Below are positions 60,695 through 64,000 of a DNA stretch of 64,000 bases, piece after piece (the stretch's first letter is position 1; each line of letters opens with the position of its first letter). Made by a program: the position numbers and the translations under genes. The DNA comes from Agromyces sp. Root81 (GTDB lineage: Bacteria; Actinomycetota; Actinomycetes; Actinomycetales; Microbacteriaceae). The stretch covers positions 563,446 through 627,445 of the forward strand of contig NZ_LMIR01000004.1 in assembly GCF_001429165.1 (NCBI RefSeq), written 5' to 3'. The notes beneath the pieces were generated by a model. That model was given only the letters and a program-made list of their open reading frames with translations, was not told the DNA's origin and ran no database searches.

Positions 60695-61328
60695 CCCGCT
60701 GCACGCGCATCCAGGTGATGAAGCCGAAGATCGTGAAGAGCCCGTAGAAGACGTAGAGCAGGGCCGAGGCGTAGTAGCCCGCGCTGATGAGCAGCGGCAC
60801 ACCGACGATGTCGACGGCGACCCAGATCAGCCAGAACTCCGTCCACCCCTTCGCCATGCCCCAGGTGGCGAGCAGTGATCCCATGAAGATCCATGCGTCG
60901 GCCCAGACCGGCTCGAACGAGCCGAGCGCCCGGAAGATCGGCGTCAGCACGAGCGTGCCGCCGACGAGTGCGACCCCGAGCAGGATGCGCGCCCGTGCGC
61001 TCGCCCATCGAGGCTCGACCGCGCTGTCGCTGACCTGCTTGTGCCGGCTCCAGCGCACCCAGCCGTAGATCGACACGGCGATGAACATGAGCTGCCGCCC
61101 GGCCTGGCCGAGCAGGTTCACGGGGTTGGGGGTCTCGAAGAGGGCGCCCATGAAGACCGTGAAGAGCAGCGCGTTGCCGACGATGCCGACGGGCCACGCC
61201 CAGACCTTGCGCCGGAGGCCGCCGAGCGCGCTCGCCAGTCCGAACGCGTTGCCGACGATCTCGCGCCAGAGGATGACCTGGTCGCCGATCACGAGCTGGG
61301 CGTCGAAGAGCCACTCGATCGGGTTCAT
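60645..61328 (-). CDS. pnuC: Nicotinamide riboside transporter PnuC
   Basis: 227-residue membrane protein with about seven TM segments. Family regions WREIVGNAFGLASALGGLRRKVWAWPVGIVGNALLFTVF, YGWVRWSRHK, and the substrate-side WTEFWLIWVAVDIVGVPLLISAGYYASALLYVFY are clear. Imports the NAD precursor by facilitated diffusion, trapped by phosphorylation. ATG 61328 overlaps the DUF3054 stop by ATGA. C-terminal tail is low complexity. Confidence 0.94.
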   Translation of the reverse strand: MNPIEWLFDAQLVIGDQVILWREIVGNAFGLASALGGLRRKVWAWPVGIVGNALLFTVFMGALFETPNPVNLLGQAGRQLMFIAVSIYGWVRWSRHKQVSDSAVEPRWASARARILLGVALVGGTLVLTPIFRALGSFEPVWADAWIFMGSLLATWGMAKGWTEFWLIWVAVDIVGVPLLISAGYYASALLYVFYGLFTIFGFITWMRVQRVTSATAPGRAPTTPPS

Positions 61329-61741
61329 GCCGGATCGCTTCGCGCGGCGTCTGCGGTGCGGGCGCGGGTTCGGGTCACGAGCAGCGCGCTGAGCCGCCAT
61401 CCGAGCAGGAACGCGGCGAGCGTCAGCGTCGCGACGACGATGAAGGCGAACTGCGTGCCCTGCCCGCTCACGACGCGCAGCAGCATGCCGCCGATCACGG
61501 TCACCGCCCAGACGATGACGCCGGTCGGCCAGACGGCGAGCGGATGCCGCCACGCCCGCGCCGCGAGCCAGCCCACCACGAGGGCGGCGAGGAACGGCCA
61601 CGCGGTGACCACGATGCCGGCGAGATCGAGCCCCTCCGCGTGGCTGCGCCGACCGATCAGCACGAAGACGACGACGAGCACCGCGTCGAGGATCGCCGCA
61701 GTCGCGATCATGCCGGTCCGGGGGTTCACGGGCTGCGTCAT
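61325..61741 (-). CDS. DUF3054 membrane protein
   Basis: 138 residues, four hydrophobic segments: ATAAILDAVLVVVFVLIGRRSHAEGL (family start), TAWPFLAALVVGWLAARAWRHPLAVWPTGVIVWAVTVIGGMLLR, FAFIVVATLTLAAFLLGWRL. Function unknown. Translationally coupled to pnuC, suggesting a link to cofactor uptake. ATG 61741 with TACGAT six bases upstream. Confidence 0.88.
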   Translation of the reverse strand: MTQPVNPRTGMIATAAILDAVLVVVFVLIGRRSHAEGLDLAGIVVTAWPFLAALVVGWLAARAWRHPLAVWPTGVIVWAVTVIGGMLLRVVSGQGTQFAFIVVATLTLAAFLLGWRLSALLVTRTRARTADAARSDPA

Positions 61742-61753
61742 GCTCTCATCGTA
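61742..61753 (-). promoter_or_regulatory. Leaderless promoter of DUF3054-pnuC
   Basis: TACGAT (61748-61753), six bases, ATG at 61741. Confidence 0.6.
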
Positions 61754-61795
61754 CGGATCGCGGAGTTGTCATGCGCACCGCGGTGCGACCCGCTC

Positions 61796-63685
61796 TCACT
61801 CCCGCAGCCCGAGGGCGCCGAGCATCGATGCGTCCTCGACCGGCAGGGCGCAGACGAACGCCTCACAGCGATAGGCGGCCGCCGCGCCGGACCGCGACGT
61901 GCGCGCCTCGAACAGCGAGAATCCCGACGCGGCGAACTCACGCGCCTGCCGCTCGTCGACGATCAGGGCGACGGATGCCTCGTGCATCCGCGTTGCGGCG
62001 AGGAGCGCCGTCTCGGTGCTGCCGGTGCCCGCCTCGGCGTCGCGCTCGACGACGACGGTCACGAGCTGCACCACCGGCGCCGCGAGCCGGGCCATCAGGG
62101 CGAGCGCGCCACCGAACGCGAGCGGCCGCGACAGTGCGATCCCGGCAACCGAGCTCATCGCCTGCTCAGCGGCGACCCGGTACCCGTCGCCGGCTCCGAG
62201 CACGTACAACCGCCACGCGGCATCCGCGCACGCCGTGAGCCCCGACGGGGCAGCACCCTCAGCCGGATCGTCGGGCAGCTCGAGACCGCGGGCGCTCAGC
62301 ACGGGATCCGCCCCGCCCGGCGCCGCGAACGGGAGGCCGTCATCGCTCGCGGCCGCCATCGCCGCATCGACGAGGCGCCTGGCCGCGACCGCGTAACCTG
62401 GCTCGCCGGTCACGGCGGCGAGTTCGAGCAGACCGCAGGCGAACATGCCCGTGTCCTCGAGCGTCGCGACGGCCGGCGAGGCCCGGCCGTCGAGCGACGC
62501 TCGCACGAGGCCGCCGTCGGAGCGGACATGCGATGCCAGCAGCAGTTCGGCGCTGCGCCGGGCGGCGTCGACCGACCGCACGTCGTTCCGCACGAAACCG
62601 TGCCTGGCCAGGGCACCGATCGCGAGGCCGTTCCAGCCGGTGAGCACCTTCTCGTCGAGCGCCGGCGAGGCGAGGAGTGCGCGCCCCCCTGCGTCCTGTC
62701 GGTAGTAGCCGCCCTCGCTCCGTTCGCCGTCGATCACGCTCTCCGAATCCTGGGCGCTCGCGAAGCCGCCGCTCGGCAGCTGCAACCGGTTGATCAGGAA
62801 TCGGGCGATCCCGTCGGCGATCGACACCGTGTGCTCGTCGTCCGGTCGCGCTCGCCCGAGCTCCGTCGCGACCCGGAGGAGGAGCGCATTGTCGGTGAGC
62901 ATGCGCTCGTAGTGCGGCTCGGTCCAGTCGGCCTGCGTGGCGTAGCGGAAGAATCCGCCGTCGACCGGGTCGTGCAGCGGCGAAGCGCCCATGAGTCTCA
63001 CGGTGCGCGCGGCGAGCGACCGGCCGGGCTCGCCCGCTTCGACCAGGAATTCGAGCACCGGCGCGACCGGGAACTTCGGGGCACCGCCGAACCCGCCATG
63101 ACGGTGATCCTCCTGTTCGGCGAGCGAACCGACGGCCGCCTGCAGCAGGTCGCCTCCTGGGAGCGCACCTTCCGTCTCCACAGCGGATGCCGCGGCCAGG
63201 GCTTCGGCCACCGCCGCCGCGGTCTCGTCGAGCTGCGGTCGGCGCTCCCGCCAGGCCCCGGCGACGGCAGCGAGCACCTGGCCGAACGCGGGAACGCCGC
63301 GCGTCTCCCGCGGAGGGAAGTACGTGCCCGCGTAGAATGCCCGGCCTTCCGGTGTGGCGAAGACGGTGAGCGGCCACCCGAGCTCTCGGGTGAAGGCCGA
63401 AGCGGCCGCGAGGTAGCTCGCATCGACGTCGGGATGCTCTTCCCGATCCACTTTGATCGCGACGAACTCCCGGTTCATCAGGGACGCGACCACCGGGTCA
63501 CTGAAGCTCTCCCGCGCCATCACGTGGCACCAGTGGCACGTGGCATAGCCGATCGAGATGAGCACTGGCACATCCCGGTCCTCGGCAGCGGCGAAGGCCT
63601 CCTCGCCCCAGGGGTACCAGTCCACCGGGTTCCCCGCGTGGGCACGCAGGTACGGGCTCATGGCTTCGGCGAGACGACTGCCCAT
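61796..63685 (-). CDS. DUF255/YyaL-type thioredoxin-domain protein
   Basis: 629 residues. N-terminal thioredoxin-like DUF255 domain (1-160) with [13 protein letters not shown] and the CxxC site [15 protein letters not shown]; then an (alpha/alpha)6 glucosidase-like barrel ([49 protein letters not shown]). Widespread family of uncertain function (spermatogenesis-associated protein 20 relatives). ATG 63685 with TAGTCT seven bases upstream. Confidence 0.92.
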   Translation of the reverse strand: MGSRLAEAMSPYLRAHAGNPVDWYPWGEEAFAAAEDRDVPVLISIGYATCHWCHVMARESFSDPVVASLMNREFVAIKVDREEHPDVDASYLAAASAFTRELGWPLTVFATPEGRAFYAGTYFPPRETRGVPAFGQVLAAVAGAWRERRPQLDETAAAVAEALAAASAVETEGALPGGDLLQAAVGSLAEQEDHRHGGFGGAPKFPVAPVLEFLVEAGEPGRSLAARTVRLMGASPLHDPVDGGFFRYATQADWTEPHYERMLTDNALLLRVATELGRARPDDEHTVSIADGIARFLINRLQLPSGGFASAQDSESVIDGERSEGGYYRQDAGGRALLASPALDEKVLTGWNGLAIGALARHGFVRNDVRSVDAARRSAELLLASHVRSDGGLVRASLDGRASPAVATLEDTGMFACGLLELAAVTGEPGYAVAARRLVDAAMAAASDDGLPFAAPGGADPVLSARGLELPDDPAEGAAPSGLTACADAAWRLYVLGAGDGYRVAAEQAMSSVAGIALSRPLAFGGALALMARLAAPVVQLVTVVVERDAEAGTGSTETALLAATRMHEASVALIVDERQAREFAASGFSLFEARTSRSGAAAAYRCEAFVCALPVEDASMLGALGLRE

Positions 63686-63730
63686 GCATCTCAGACTAGT
63701 GATCTCGGCCGATTCGTCCCCGGAAACGTG

Positions 63731-63757
63731 AAAAGGCCGCCCGGTGGGCGGCCTTTT
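63731..63757 (-). terminator. Second rrn terminator
   Basis: AAAAGGCCGCCC-ggt-GGGCGGCCTTTT, a perfect 12-bp stem with T-rich flank on both strands; it lies between the 5S gene and the DUF255 gene. Confidence 0.85.
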
Positions 63758-63813
63758 GTGTTTCGTGTGTACTGCGTGTGGGTGCTGGTGGGCGGCGGGG
63801 GCGTGTTAAACCA

Positions 63814-63845
63814 AAGAGAGCCGCCCAACCTTGGGCGGCTCTCTT
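63814..63845 (-). terminator. First rrn terminator
   Basis: AAGAGAGCCGCCC / GGGCGGCTCTCTT, 13-bp stem around AACCTT, followed on the minus strand by TTTGGTTTAA. It sits 10 bases past the 5S 3' end. Confidence 0.9.
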
Positions 63846-63854
63846 CGAAATTAT

Positions 63855-63973
63855 GTCCGGCGGTGTCCTACTCTCCCACAGGGTCTCCCCTGCAGTACCA
63901 TCGGCGCTGCGAGTCTTAGCTTCCGGGTTCGGAATGTGTCCGGGCGTTTCCCTCGCGCTATGGCCGCCGAAAC
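63855..63973 (-). rRNA. rrf: 5S ribosomal RNA
   Basis: Typical 5S on the minus strand: 5' GTTTCGGCGGCCATAGCG, ACGCCCGGACACATTCCGAA, CCCGGAAGCTAAG, GCGCCGATGGTACTGCA and GTGGGAGAGTAGGAC near the 3' end, with pairing 5'/3' ends (CGGCGG/CCGCCG). About 119 bases. The following spacer to the window edge should lead to 23S. Confidence 0.96.
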
Positions 63974-64000
63974 TCTTGCCACACCTCGCCCGCCAACACG

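Overview
The window is high-GC actinobacterial chromosome. Three things point to the family Microbacteriaceae: many transcripts appear to start at the start codon, the gene neighbourhoods (eno-ftsB, mfd/pth/rplY, ispE-rsmA-tatD-metG) are typical of the family, and the heptamer GGATGCC/GGCATCC recurs throughout. An Agromyces-like genus is my best guess, but this is an inference and no taxonomic marker was tested. It is mostly ordinary core chromosome; the accessory parts are one IS5-type insertion with a foreign-looking cargo gene and one DUF222/HNH gene.

Layout. 1-5559 (mostly minus): mazG, an NTF2-like protein, hisS, eno and ftsB (cut by the window edge), plus a LysE exporter. 5594-7235 (plus): nhaA behind a structured leader, then a small hypothetical. 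7366-16829: mfd, an rnhA with a C-terminal extension, pth, rplY (L25/Ctc) with a long leader, gnd and three small membrane proteins. 16335-21134 (minus): a tRNA-Gln and the run glmU-prs-fadD-HTH protein. 21267-26484: marR, a DUF222/HNH nuclease under a LexA-type box, and the methionine importer metQ-metN-metI. 26544-35422 (minus): an ABC-F protein, ispE, rsmA, tatD, metG and rsmI, followed by divergent protein mannosyltransferase and YeiH genes. 38162-42560: an XRE regulator module with two oxidoreductases, LtrA, and a small multidrug-resistance-type exporter preceded by a guanidine-III riboswitch. 43077-45034: metY and a CoA-binding protein. 45052-46581: the IS block, which sits in the loop of what was a terminator hairpin. 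46578-49152: an autoregulated-looking HTH / Clp-N / ABC exporter operon. 49230-63685: acetyltransferases, sdaA, rhodanese, a Na+/H+ antiporter, M18 aminopeptidase, a J-domain/NERD-like protein, DUF1761, a methyltransferase, a small hydrolase ending in an 8-bp repeat, pnuC and a DUF255 protein. The end holds a 5S rRNA (minus) with twin terminators, so a 23S gene should lie just beyond the right edge.

How genes work together. Methionine and sulfur are covered by import (MetNIQ), sulfhydrylation (MetY), MetG charging and a nearby CoA-binding protein. Ion homeostasis is covered by NhaA and an NhaP-type antiporter. Translation and RNA maintenance are covered by HisS, MetG, Pth, RsmA, RsmI, L25, 5S rRNA and tRNA-Gln. 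Sixteen genes carry a -10 hexamer exactly six bases before the start codon, which predicts leaderless mRNAs. The few genes with long leaders (nhaA, metQ, rplY, the guanidine exporter, DUF1761) are therefore the best places to look for RNA-level control.

Most noteworthy observations: the guanidine-III riboswitch; a triplicated ribosome-binding-site/start segment before DUF1761; an 8-bp tandem repeat that sets the C-terminus of a hydrolase; two 66-bp palindromic elements of identical length; and the IS/cargo block that splits a terminator.
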